NCBI RefSeq assembly: GCF_006874625.1
Contig: NZ_CP030034.1
Location: forward strand, 1,426,001-1,490,000
Reading direction: 5' to 3'
DNA from: Bdellovibrio sp. NC01
GTDB lineage: Bacteria; Bdellovibrionota; Bdellovibrionia; Bdellovibrionales; Bdellovibrionaceae
DNA: 64,000 bases
Under the pieces are notes generated by a model. The model saw only the letters and a list, made by a program, of their open reading frames with translations. It was not told where the DNA came from and did no database searches. How positions within the stretch are numbered: the first letter of the stretch is position 1; each line of letters opens with the position of its first letter. This document shows positions 42,762 to 50,408 of the stretch, one piece after another. A program made the translations under genes and the position numbers.

Positions 42762-43394
42762 ATGAAAGTACAACAAATCAGTAAGTTAATTAAAGACACC
42801 GGTTTAAGCCCTGAAAGATTGGCTGTATATTTTCAAGTTTCCAACATGACTTTGCGTCGTTGGTTGAAAAAACCAGTTGGATATAAAATTCCGGCTCAAT
42901 ATGAGACGAACCTTCACCAAGGTGTTTTGACCCTTGTGAAGAACGGAATGTTGCCTAAAGAGAACGAAATCGTTCTTGAGTCCTACGACTTCATGCAAAG
43001 CTTGAGCACGAAAAATTCATTTACAATGATGGATTTGACGATGGAACAGTTCGAGAAAACGTCACAGGACGAAGAAGGCACAGTTGATTTGTGCTTGAAG
43101 CTTGGTCAAAAAGACGAAAGCTTGGCTTACGTTCAACAAAACGAAGAAAAACTTCGTGAGTACGAACAAAAAGGCTCAAGCATCGGCGAGAAAGTATCCA
43201 CACTTTGGAAAGTTTTGAACGGCAGCGACGTGCAAAGAACAAATAAATATGTCGCTATTGGCGCCTTGTTTTACTTGTTGTTCCCATTCGATTTCATTCC
43301 AGATGCGATCCCGGCTGTGGGGTTCCTGGATGATATCGCGGTTCTTGGGGTAGCAGTTGACTACTACTTGAAATTAAAACCGTTTAAAGGCTAA
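42762..43394 (+). CDS. HTH plus DUF1232 (YkvA-type) membrane protein
   Basis: 210 residues from ATG 42762; the frame is open further upstream, but that part looks non-coding and has no ribosome-binding site. The N-terminus reads like a helix-turn-helix (LSPERLAVYFQVSNMTLRRWL). The middle is charged and helical. The C-terminus is a DUF1232 domain: YVAIGALFYLLFPFDFIPDAIPAVGFLDDIAVLG, a hydrophobic hairpin. DUF1232 has no established function. A membrane-tethered DNA-binding protein is suggested. Confidence 0.75.
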   Translation: MKVQQISKLIKDTGLSPERLAVYFQVSNMTLRRWLKKPVGYKIPAQYETNLHQGVLTLVKNGMLPKENEIVLESYDFMQSLSTKNSFTMMDLTMEQFEKTSQDEEGTVDLCLKLGQKDESLAYVQQNEEKLREYEQKGSSIGEKVSTLWKVLNGSDVQRTNKYVAIGALFYLLFPFDFIPDAIPAVGFLDDIAVLGVAVDYYLKLKPFKG

Positions 43395-43417
43395 TTTTGA
43401 TTCAATAAAGACAAATT

Positions 43418-43447
43418 AAAAAGGGACTCGATCGAGTCCCTTTTTTT
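43418..43447. terminator. bidirectional terminator
   Basis: AAAAAGGGACTCGATCGAGTCCCTTTTTTT region: perfect 9-bp arms between the convergent DUF1232 and M48 genes, with A-run and T-run on opposite sides. Confidence 0.9.
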
Positions 43448-43451
43448 ATGC

Positions 43452-44261
43452 CTACTTTTTAAGAGTGGCTTGGTAAAGCGGCATTACTTTCGGCATCAAC
43501 GAAGCGATGTGTTCCAAACGCTTTTCATCCGAAGGATGGGTGCTTAAGATTTCCGGTGGTTTTTCGCCACCAACGGCGCCCATTTTTTTCCATAAGTTCA
43601 TGGCTTCATGTGGGTCGTATCCAGCACGCGCCATAAGTTCAGTGCCGATCACGTCGGCTTCAGATTCTTGGCCACGACCGTGCGGCAACGAGATTGCCAC
43701 ATTCGTCAATTGGCCTAAAGCGCTTGCTGAATTGGCGCTGACTTTTCCGCTCAAAACCAACAGCTCAAGACCTTTTTGTTTTACGAGCTCTTCGGACATT
43801 CTTTCGCGACCATGTTCACGCAAAGCATGGGCGATTTCGTGACCCATGATTGCTGCGATCTCACCATCTGTGAGTTTCAATTGTTCGATAATGCCGCTAT
43901 AGAAAATGATCTTGCCACCAGGCATGCAGTACGCGTTCAATTCTTTGCTGGTGATAACGTGAACTTCCCATTTCCATTCAAGGGCATCTTTGCGGAAAGC
44001 CCCTGTTTGCGGAATGATTCTGTTCGCAACAGCTTGCACACGACGAACTTGCGTTGGGTTTGTATCAAGAATCTTTTTAGCAGCAGCTTCTTTCTTAGTT
44101 TGTTCATAGCTTGCGGCAGAAGCTTGATTGATTTCGTCAGAAGAAACCAACATCAATTGCGAACGATTGACGCCAGTGGCGCCTTGGTCGGTCGTTGTCG
44201 CGCAAGAAGTATAAATGAAAAGAGAAGCGAGTAGGGCTGAGTATTTAAATGCGTTTTTCAT
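43452..44261 (-). CDS. M48-family metalloprotease lipoprotein
   Basis: 269 residues from ATG 44261, preceded by GGGG. The signal peptide ends in the lipobox YTSC. The zinc motif [11 protein letters not shown] and the downstream ligand Glu in QESEADVIG are those of M48 peptidases (BepA/LoiP/Oma1 group), followed by [13 protein letters not shown]. Such lipoproteins degrade or help fold outer-membrane proteins. It is transcribed in the same direction as locus B but separated from it by two hairpins. Confidence 0.92.
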   Translation of the reverse strand: MKNAFKYSALLASLFIYTSCATTTDQGATGVNRSQLMLVSSDEINQASAASYEQTKKEAAAKKILDTNPTQVRRVQAVANRIIPQTGAFRKDALEWKWEVHVITSKELNAYCMPGGKIIFYSGIIEQLKLTDGEIAAIMGHEIAHALREHGRERMSEELVKQKGLELLVLSGKVSANSASALGQLTNVAISLPHGRGQESEADVIGTELMARAGYDPHEAMNLWKKMGAVGGEKPPEILSTHPSDEKRLEHIASLMPKVMPLYQATLKK

Positions 44262-44277
44262 AGCCCCAGAATGACAA

Positions 44278-44334
44278 GGAAGGCTGGGATTGTCAAAATC
44301 CGAGCCTTCCAAGGTCTACGCAACATGCTGCGTA
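44278..44334 (-). terminator. two hairpins after locus B
   Basis: TACGCA-ACATGC-TGCGTA (44317-44334) and GGAAGGCT...AGCCTTCC with an inner GGATT/AATCC pairing (44278-44310) follow the last gene of locus B. T-runs are weak, so read-through into the M48 gene is possible. Confidence 0.55.
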
Positions 44335-44341
44335 TCAGCGA

Positions 44342-45616
44342 TTACTGCTTTAGAGTCAGAGGGATCAAGTCGACAGCGAAACGCGCGCCTTCTTGATATT
44401 CGTAATTGATATTACCTGACAAATGAACCGAGTTGTTTTCAGGGTCATACAACCAGCCGCCATCCGCTTTTTGTGGGATGATTTGTCCTTTGCCAGCTGC
44501 CAATTGTTTGTCTGTGCCGTAACGTACGCGAACTTTCAAAACACCTTTATCGTCAACACGTGGACGTTGGCTTAAGAAGATTTCTTTTTCCAAAGTCTTA
44601 ACAGTGATGTCGTTACCGATTTTCGCTAAATCGCTACCAAAGTTTTTGCTGACGATGCTCATGATGAACTTTGAACGAATTTGTTCAGGAGTTCCCGCTT
44701 GTGCATTTGCCGCAACGATCAACTGATCCAAACGTTCCGGACCGAAGCCAGTACATTTGCCAGTGTTCTTCGGAGTTTTTTGAGTCATATCAAAACACTC
44801 TGGGTGATATTTTGGATGAATACGCAAGTCCCAGTCTTTGTATTGATCTGGATCTTGAGGACGAACTAAAACACCGAACACTGATACTTTTTCTTCTTTG
44901 CCACCTTTGAAATCAATCAAAGTTTTAGCCATTTGTTCTGGGCTAATACGACTTGTTGAATCGTCAGCATCCGTCATGATCACAACAACAAGTTGTGCAT
45001 TATCACGGAAGAAACCTTCATTTGCAGCACCACGGCCTGTATTTTCCAAAGCAGCCGCTAGGGGAGAGAAGAACTCCTCAACCTCTGGACCACCTTCAGC
45101 GTACGGAGTTACACCAATCGCCAAAGTTGAAGCGAGTGACAATCTTGAACCGTCAGTCTTCGTGTAATAGCGTTTGTTAACAGCTTTGCCGTTTAAGTCT
45201 TTCACATAACGAAGATCGCCGATGTTGAAAGAATCTTTTTTCATTTTCGCAAAACGCTCTGAACTATCCCATGTCGACACAACGCCGATATGGTAGTCGA
45301 TCATTTTGTTCTTAACGATACCCGCAGTAAAACGATCGATATTGCGATTCAAGTTTTCCTGCGCAGACTTCATAGAGTCCGAGTTGTCCATCACAAATAG
45401 AATGTCTACTTGCGGATTGAAGTCCAACTGACTTTGACCGCCATCTTCAGTGATCCAGTCGAATTTTTGTGGTTCAACTTTATCGTAAGTTGGGATCTGT
45501 GGTTGTTCTTGTTGTGGCAATGGCATTTGCGCTTTGATTTCGCTTGATTCAGGAGAACAAGCTGATAGCAAAGCAAACGCTGCTAGGTAAATAGAAAGGA
45601 TCGTGATGGTTCTCAC
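44342..45616 (-). CDS. VWA-domain lipoprotein, locus B
   Basis: 424 residues from GTG 45616, chosen because AGGAGG lies five bases upstream and the start overlaps the previous stop (GTGA). The lipobox is LLSAC. The VWA domain has DNSDS (ILFVMDNSDSM) and MTDADDSTS. A C-terminal GGWLYD...HLSG strand pair matches the locus A VWA lipoprotein (7593-8657). The two sit at opposite ends of their loci (first gene in A, last in B). Likely an outer-membrane partner of the machine; function unknown. Confidence 0.85.
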   Translation of the reverse strand: MRTITILSIYLAAFALLSACSPESSEIKAQMPLPQQEQPQIPTYDKVEPQKFDWITEDGGQSQLDFNPQVDILFVMDNSDSMKSAQENLNRNIDRFTAGIVKNKMIDYHIGVVSTWDSSERFAKMKKDSFNIGDLRYVKDLNGKAVNKRYYTKTDGSRLSLASTLAIGVTPYAEGGPEVEEFFSPLAAALENTGRGAANEGFFRDNAQLVVVIMTDADDSTSRISPEQMAKTLIDFKGGKEEKVSVFGVLVRPQDPDQYKDWDLRIHPKYHPECFDMTQKTPKNTGKCTGFGPERLDQLIVAANAQAGTPEQIRSKFIMSIVSKNFGSDLAKIGNDITVKTLEKEIFLSQRPRVDDKGVLKVRVRYGTDKQLAAGKGQIIPQKADGGWLYDPENNSVHLSGNINYEYQEGARFAVDLIPLTLKQ

Positions 45617-46713
45617 ATTTTCCTCCTGATGCCTTGAGGACAAGATTTCGCAGAAACTTCGAATTTATCCAATTCGTCGATCCATGGGCGACCGTCGTCC
45701 ATGAAAACCAATTTGTCTTCGTCTGTTTCTTTGAATTTGCCTTTTTTGTAAAGCTCGTCATTCAAAGACAGATCAGTATGAATTCTTTGAATTGCTTCAA
45801 CTTCGATCAAGTTCAATTTTTGAACGATCTTAGTGTTTTCTTTTGTTTCATCTGAAGCCAACTCAATCATGCGCGATTTTAATTTCGCAAAACTGTCTTG
45901 GTTCAACTTAGTCAAAGTCGCTTGAAGTTTCGCAAAACCTGAATCCTGAGATTTCAAGATGTCCAAAGCTTTTTGCGATACTTTAAACTTCAACAACGCT
46001 GACTGAACTTCCAAGTCTTTGTAGTAAAGAACTGGCATATGCAAAAAAGAATCGCCAAGATCTTTAGCCAAAAGCGGGAACTGATCTGTCGTATTAATGA
46101 CTTTGGCATAAGCTTCGTTCATACCGGACTTAGCCAAGTTTTGAACGTCAACAATGCGGTTCTTTTGCTTTTCTTTAAACATCTGGTGTGTTGCAAAGAT
46201 GCCTTTGTAATCACAGATTTTTAATTGTGTTAAAGATTGCAAGAAGTAAGCTTCTGAATTCACAACTTCTGAAAACTGTGGACTCAAAAGAGTTTTACTT
46301 TGCGCCAATGCTTTTTCAGAGTCCTCTTGACGGAAATAAGTCCAACCTTTTTCCTCTACAGCATTGAACCAATAGTCCGTGCCTTTAGGGACTTGGTTGT
46401 ACAAAGCCATCGCTTCAGCGAATTGTTTTTTCGCGAAAAGCTTACGAGCTTGTTCCAATTTGTCTTTGCCGTTTTCAGCAGACAAAGTCAGAGCTTGCTT
46501 TTCAAGAGCCTTCATATCAAGAAGGTTCAAAAGGTCTTGTGATTTATTATTTTTTAAAGCCGATTTAAATGACTGGCCCCATGCTTCCACTGAGAAGCGC
46601 TCTTGTGAAGCGGCGTTCTCAGCTTGTGCCTGGTCTGCTGCCATTGCCGAAGAGGCAATCGCAAGCATGCAAGTCACGAAAATTGAAGTGGCAATCCAGG
46701 ATTTACGACTCAT
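45613..46713 (-). CDS. exported TPR protein of locus B (GltC-like position)
   Basis: 366 residues from ATG 46713, overlapping the barrel gene's stop (ATGA). Signal peptide 1-26 (ending SAMAA). A helical region has a TPR-like unit (ARKLFAKKQFAEAMALYNQVP, then EEKGWTYFRQEDSEKALAQS); the rest is a helical coiled segment and a C-terminal acidic part with a single Cys. In Myxococcus the gltA-gltB-gltC order pairs barrels with a TPR protein; a similar barrel-TPR pairing is seen here. Homology to GltC is not proven from sequence. Confidence 0.75.
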   Translation of the reverse strand: MSRKSWIATSIFVTCMLAIASSAMAADQAQAENAASQERFSVEAWGQSFKSALKNNKSQDLLNLLDMKALEKQALTLSAENGKDKLEQARKLFAKKQFAEAMALYNQVPKGTDYWFNAVEEKGWTYFRQEDSEKALAQSKTLLSPQFSEVVNSEAYFLQSLTQLKICDYKGIFATHQMFKEKQKNRIVDVQNLAKSGMNEAYAKVINTTDQFPLLAKDLGDSFLHMPVLYYKDLEVQSALLKFKVSQKALDILKSQDSGFAKLQATLTKLNQDSFAKLKSRMIELASDETKENTKIVQKLNLIEVEAIQRIHTDLSLNDELYKKGKFKETDEDKLVFMDDGRPWIDELDKFEVSAKSCPQGIRRKM

Positions 46714-47453
46714 AGAATCCAACCTAAACCAAGTGTCGCAACACCAGTGTCAAGTTGACGTGAACCAGTGACTGGGCTGTCTTTATAAGTTTGGTAACGG
46801 AATTCTGCACGCGCAGACAAATGTTTAGAAATCCAAGCAGCAACACCAATACCTGCGGTTGCAAGACCTGTCGAACCACTTGAAAGAGTGATTTGACCGC
46901 CACCAGCAAGCAAGTACATATCAAATTGTGTTACGCCCATATCAAGGAAGCTTGTTTTACCATAGATTGGGTACCAGTTCACAACGGCAAGCATTGCATT
47001 TTCTGGGTAGTCGATATCAACTGCGTAACCAGTACCACCAGCTTGAACGTTTTTACGAGCATTGTCGTAAACGCGTTTACCTTCGTCAGTTAAGCTGTTG
47101 CCGTAATCGTAATAACGAGCACCTATAGACCAACGGGGAGTGATGTGGTAATCCATCGCGAAACCAGCGCTTTGTGTTTTCAAATAAGAGTCACCGCCGA
47201 TAACGCCGCCATAAGAAAGACCGAATTCAATGCGGTTTCTTCTTTGTACAAGACGCTCTTGAACAACGCGTGAACGTGTTTCAGATTTGATGTTTTGAGC
47301 CATCTCTGCCAACTCTTGGTTACCACCTAAAGAGTCGATGTCTTCGCTGACATTCAATTGTTTTGAAGACGCTTTGCTGCCAGCGGCTGAAGAAACAGAT
47401 GACCAGGAAAGAGCAGCAAGAACTAAAAGACTAATGACTTTAGCGGTTTTCAT
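46710..47453 (-). CDS. outer-membrane beta-barrel protein of locus B
   Basis: 247 residues. Signal peptide 1-23 (SSVSSAAG). A short polar helix (about 30-70) is followed by alternating strands (RIEFGLSYGGVIGG, FAMDYHITPRWSIGARYYDYG, YPENAMLAVVNWYPIYG, and the closing GVATLGLGWIL). It resembles the barrel family found with myxococcal gliding genes (GltA/GltB type). ATG 47453 shares its A with the previous stop (TAATG). Likely the outer-membrane anchor of the locus B machine. Confidence 0.78.
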   Translation of the reverse strand: MKTAKVISLLVLAALSWSSVSSAAGSKASSKQLNVSEDIDSLGGNQELAEMAQNIKSETRSRVVQERLVQRRNRIEFGLSYGGVIGGDSYLKTQSAGFAMDYHITPRWSIGARYYDYGNSLTDEGKRVYDNARKNVQAGGTGYAVDIDYPENAMLAVVNWYPIYGKTSFLDMGVTQFDMYLLAGGGQITLSSGSTGLATAGIGVAAWISKHLSARAEFRYQTYKDSPVTGSRQLDTGVATLGLGWIL

Positions 47454-48880
47454 TATTTCTTCTCCACGTTTTGCTCAGCAGGCTTTTGCTCTGTTGAAGG
47501 AGCCGTTGCACCTGTGTTGCAAAGGTTTTGTTCAGTCGAAGCGTTCACTACTTTCAACGAGTAAGCAGTCGTTTCAGAAGAACGGCTGTTTACTGTGCTT
47601 GTCGCAGTCATCTCAATCTGCCCCGCCACTTGGTCAAGAGCTGCGTCACAAGGAACATTCCAACTTAAAGTACAATCTTGTTTGTTAGCGCCAGAAGCTG
47701 AAGCTTGGCATGTCACAGAAGGTGAGCCCGCCAATTTTGCTTCTTTTGTTTCAACAGCAACTGCTGCCGCTGAATCAGGAGACGCCACTGTGAATTTCAA
47801 GCTCACAGCTTGACCACGAGAAACTTCCAAACTTTGTTGCGCTAAACCAGAAAGGTCAAAGCGAGGAGCCGTGATCGTTTTAGTGTATTTGATTTTTAAT
47901 TGCGTCAAACTCTCTGGAGTCGACAAACCAACCGGGCTGAATACTTTAAAGCTCAAACGAACGCGTGTGCCGTCAGAGTTTTTAAGAATCGTACCGTCTT
48001 TAGCCAATTGTGGTTGGACAGAAATATTCTTTGTATCGAATAACAAAGAGAACTTCCATTTTGAATCGCCAAGATATTCAGGATCTTTTTGATTCAAGTC
48101 AGCAACAACGTATCTTGAACCATCAAGTTCAAGGAAGTTGTTACCCGCTGTGTAAGACACACCGTCATAGCTGATAACCAAACGTGGTTTTGCAGATGCA
48201 GAACCGTCAATGCCAGGAACCGCTACAGTAACCGAGAACGGAGTCAATGCGCCTTCAGAAAGTTCTGTTGGCAAGCTTTCCACTTTCAAACCAGAAGGAA
48301 GCTCTTGGTTTCTGAAAAGGAACAAGCTGATTTCTTTTGAACGAACCAGACCTTTCAATTGCGCGGCATTTTTAGCATCGTCAGCAACAACAACTTCAGC
48401 AACTAGCTTGACGTTGTATGTTTTCATGCTGGCATTTGAAGGAACCGTGTAAAGAGCTGGAGTCCAAGAAAGAACATAAAGATCTTTTTCAGTTTGCGAA
48501 GCTTTCAATGTGGCACCGTCTGGCAAACCTTGAGCACTCAATTTTACTTGAACACCTGGAACCAAGACGCGCGCACGAACTTTAAAGCTCGCTGCTTGAC
48601 CTTCATTGAAAGTCATTTGTGAATCAGGAGTGATAACGATGAATTTATCATCGATGCTTGATTCTTCTTTAACGATAACTTGCGGTTTTTCCACGATCAC
48701 AGTGTTTGTGATCACGCGTGGTTTTTCAGGTCCTTGAGTCGATTGCTCTTTCGCGTATTTGCGATAGTCGGCAAGAGTCACACCATTCGATTCTGGAACT
48801 GGATTTTTCTTCCACTCTCCGCAGCCAGTCAAAGCTAGGCCCACAGGGATAAGAGTCAAAAACGATTTAATGTGATTCAT
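47453..48880 (-). CDS. Ig-like-repeat lipoprotein of locus B
   Basis: 475 residues, lipobox LTGC. Residues about 75-450 form four beta-rich Ig/cadherin-like units (PDSQMTFNEGQAASFKVRA..., LSEGALTPFSVTVAV, and VSRGQAVSLKFTVASP repeat the same E-G-Q/spacing pattern). Cys pairs near the C-terminus (CQASASGANKQDC, CDAALDQ) could form disulphides. There is no enzyme motif. Likely an envelope or surface adhesion part of the machine. GAGAGG precedes ATG 48880. Confidence 0.78.
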   Translation of the reverse strand: MNHIKSFLTLIPVGLALTGCGEWKKNPVPESNGVTLADYRKYAKEQSTQGPEKPRVITNTVIVEKPQVIVKEESSIDDKFIVITPDSQMTFNEGQAASFKVRARVLVPGVQVKLSAQGLPDGATLKASQTEKDLYVLSWTPALYTVPSNASMKTYNVKLVAEVVVADDAKNAAQLKGLVRSKEISLFLFRNQELPSGLKVESLPTELSEGALTPFSVTVAVPGIDGSASAKPRLVISYDGVSYTAGNNFLELDGSRYVVADLNQKDPEYLGDSKWKFSLLFDTKNISVQPQLAKDGTILKNSDGTRVRLSFKVFSPVGLSTPESLTQLKIKYTKTITAPRFDLSGLAQQSLEVSRGQAVSLKFTVASPDSAAAVAVETKEAKLAGSPSVTCQASASGANKQDCTLSWNVPCDAALDQVAGQIEMTATSTVNSRSSETTAYSLKVVNASTEQNLCNTGATAPSTEQKPAEQNVEKK

Positions 48881-48893
48881 AACAACCTCTCAA

Positions 48894-50117
48894 TTAGCGA
48901 CTGCTTACGCGAGTCAGCTCAAATGGATAGAGAACATCAACATTCACTTTGCCTACAGGGCGAGGGAACTGCCATGTACGCATTCTATCAAGCATGCAGT
49001 TTTCAACCATGCGCGAACCTAAAGACGACTGCGATACTTTCGCCGTTGTGATACGACCTGCTGGACCGATCACGAAATCGACTGCCACGCGACCACCAAG
49101 AGTTGGAGCCGCTTGCAAACCTTTTTCATAACAATAGATGATTTGACCTCTGTTGCGGTTGATAACAGCGATGATTTGGTCACGATCTAAACCGCCTTCA
49201 ACAGTTGCTTCTTCATCAAGAGGAAGACTGACTGCGCTTGTGCCGCCAACCATATTCAATTTGCCGTAACCAGCTTTACCGCCACCAACACCACGAGTAC
49301 CGTAGCCACCCGCAGATTGGGCACGACCGCCTTCACCCGCGGAACCTGCGATCAAACCAGAACCAGGCATATAACCTTTGATACCACCACGGCCTGCTGA
49401 ACCAACGCCGCCACCGCCGCTGCCTGTACCGGCTGCACGGATTGCTTTCATTGAGCGAGGATCCAAACCTTCATAACCTTTAGCACCAGTTGGGATACCA
49501 CCCAAAGCGGCCAAAGCACCAACGCGTTCAACGTTTACGGCTTTCGCTGTATTCACTTTGTAAGGTTTTGTTTTAAGTTTATTCGCAACCGGGCGATAAA
49601 CTTTGTTCGTTTGTTTCAACTTATGCTCTGACACTTTGACGTGCGGAGCCGGTTGAGCTTTTTCAGGTTTTGTTTCGTCTTTAGGAAGAACGATCGTCAC
49701 TAATTGCGGCTCTTCTTTTTTAGAGAAGTAATGAGCAATAACCCATGAACCAAGCATTAATGCAAACAACGCCGCCAAGTGACCCAACGCTGTTTTTTGC
49801 ATGATGATTTTAAGATCTTCTTTATCGTTTTCTTCTGGAAGGTAATAGATCGGGCTGTTGTCGACTTTAGCGCCGGCAACACGCACTGAACCAACACCCG
49901 GAATCACCATACCAGCTTCAGAAATTTCTGAAAGATTGATGGTTTTAAGAAGACGATAATCAACCTTGTTTTCATCAAGTGATTCAAGACGGGTATACGC
50001 TTCAACTCTGCGTTTATCAGTCAGATAAACGAGATTCAAAGCTTCAGCTTCAACCGAGAAGGTACGAACCTTCTGGCCCAACTGATTTTGTAAGATTAAA
50101 AGCTTTGTTGTTCCCAT
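48894..50117 (-). CDS. TonB-like envelope transducer, GltG/GltJ (AgmX) type, locus B
   Basis: 407 residues. A cytoplasmic N-terminal domain (about 1-100) has no clear FHA, GYF or zinc-finger motif. One membrane helix follows (about 110-130), then a Lys/Pro-rich stretch, a Gly-rich linker (about 225-305; GTGSGGGGVGSAG), and a C-terminal AgmX/PglI-type domain (about 310-407) with EGGLDRDQIIAVINRN, QIIYCYEKGLQ and VDFVIGPAGRI. The C-terminal domain is TonB-like and would contact outer-membrane parts. Paralogue of the protein at 1-1186. It would be driven by the TolQ/ExbD complex at the start of the operon. Confidence 0.85.
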   Translation of the reverse strand: MGTTKLLILQNQLGQKVRTFSVEAEALNLVYLTDKRRVEAYTRLESLDENKVDYRLLKTINLSEISEAGMVIPGVGSVRVAGAKVDNSPIYYLPEENDKEDLKIIMQKTALGHLAALFALMLGSWVIAHYFSKKEEPQLVTIVLPKDETKPEKAQPAPHVKVSEHKLKQTNKVYRPVANKLKTKPYKVNTAKAVNVERVGALAALGGIPTGAKGYEGLDPRSMKAIRAAGTGSGGGGVGSAGRGGIKGYMPGSGLIAGSAGEGGRAQSAGGYGTRGVGGGKAGYGKLNMVGGTSAVSLPLDEEATVEGGLDRDQIIAVINRNRGQIIYCYEKGLQAAPTLGGRVAVDFVIGPAGRITTAKVSQSSLGSRMVENCMLDRMRTWQFPRPVGKVNVDVLYPFELTRVSSR

Positions 50118-50126
50118 TTCTGAATC

Positions 50127-50408
50127 CTAGTTTCTTTCTTGATCTTGTTGGATGCGGTCTTCGAACTGTGTTCTTCCGCCCAGAAGATCTTCAAGTAATT
50201 TATCGTTTTCTACTGCGGCCTTCGTACTAAGTGAGGTCTGATATTTCCCGCGAAGGGCAGAACCGTCGAACTTAAACGAAGTGCCAAGTTTTGGCTTAGT
50301 ACCCTCGACTTTTTTCCCTTCATTAGGGCTTGTTTTCGCGAGGGCGCTAGCTCCAAAGCTGCTAATCAGAGTTAGCAAAAGGGAGGCCACTAAAACTGCT
50401 GTTTTCAT
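50127..50408 (-). CDS. small exported protein of locus B
   Basis: 93 residues; the start overlaps the stop of the TPR gene (ATGA). Signal peptide 1-24 (GASALA). The mature part contains FKFDGSALRG and EDRIQQD, placed as in the 82-residue protein at 1204-1452. No known family is recognised. Same slot between the TPR protein and the TonB-like transducer in both loci. Confidence 0.72.
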   Translation of the reverse strand: MKTAVLVASLLLTLISSFGASALAKTSPNEGKKVEGTKPKLGTSFKFDGSALRGKYQTSLSTKAAVENDKLLEDLLGGRTQFEDRIQQDQERN

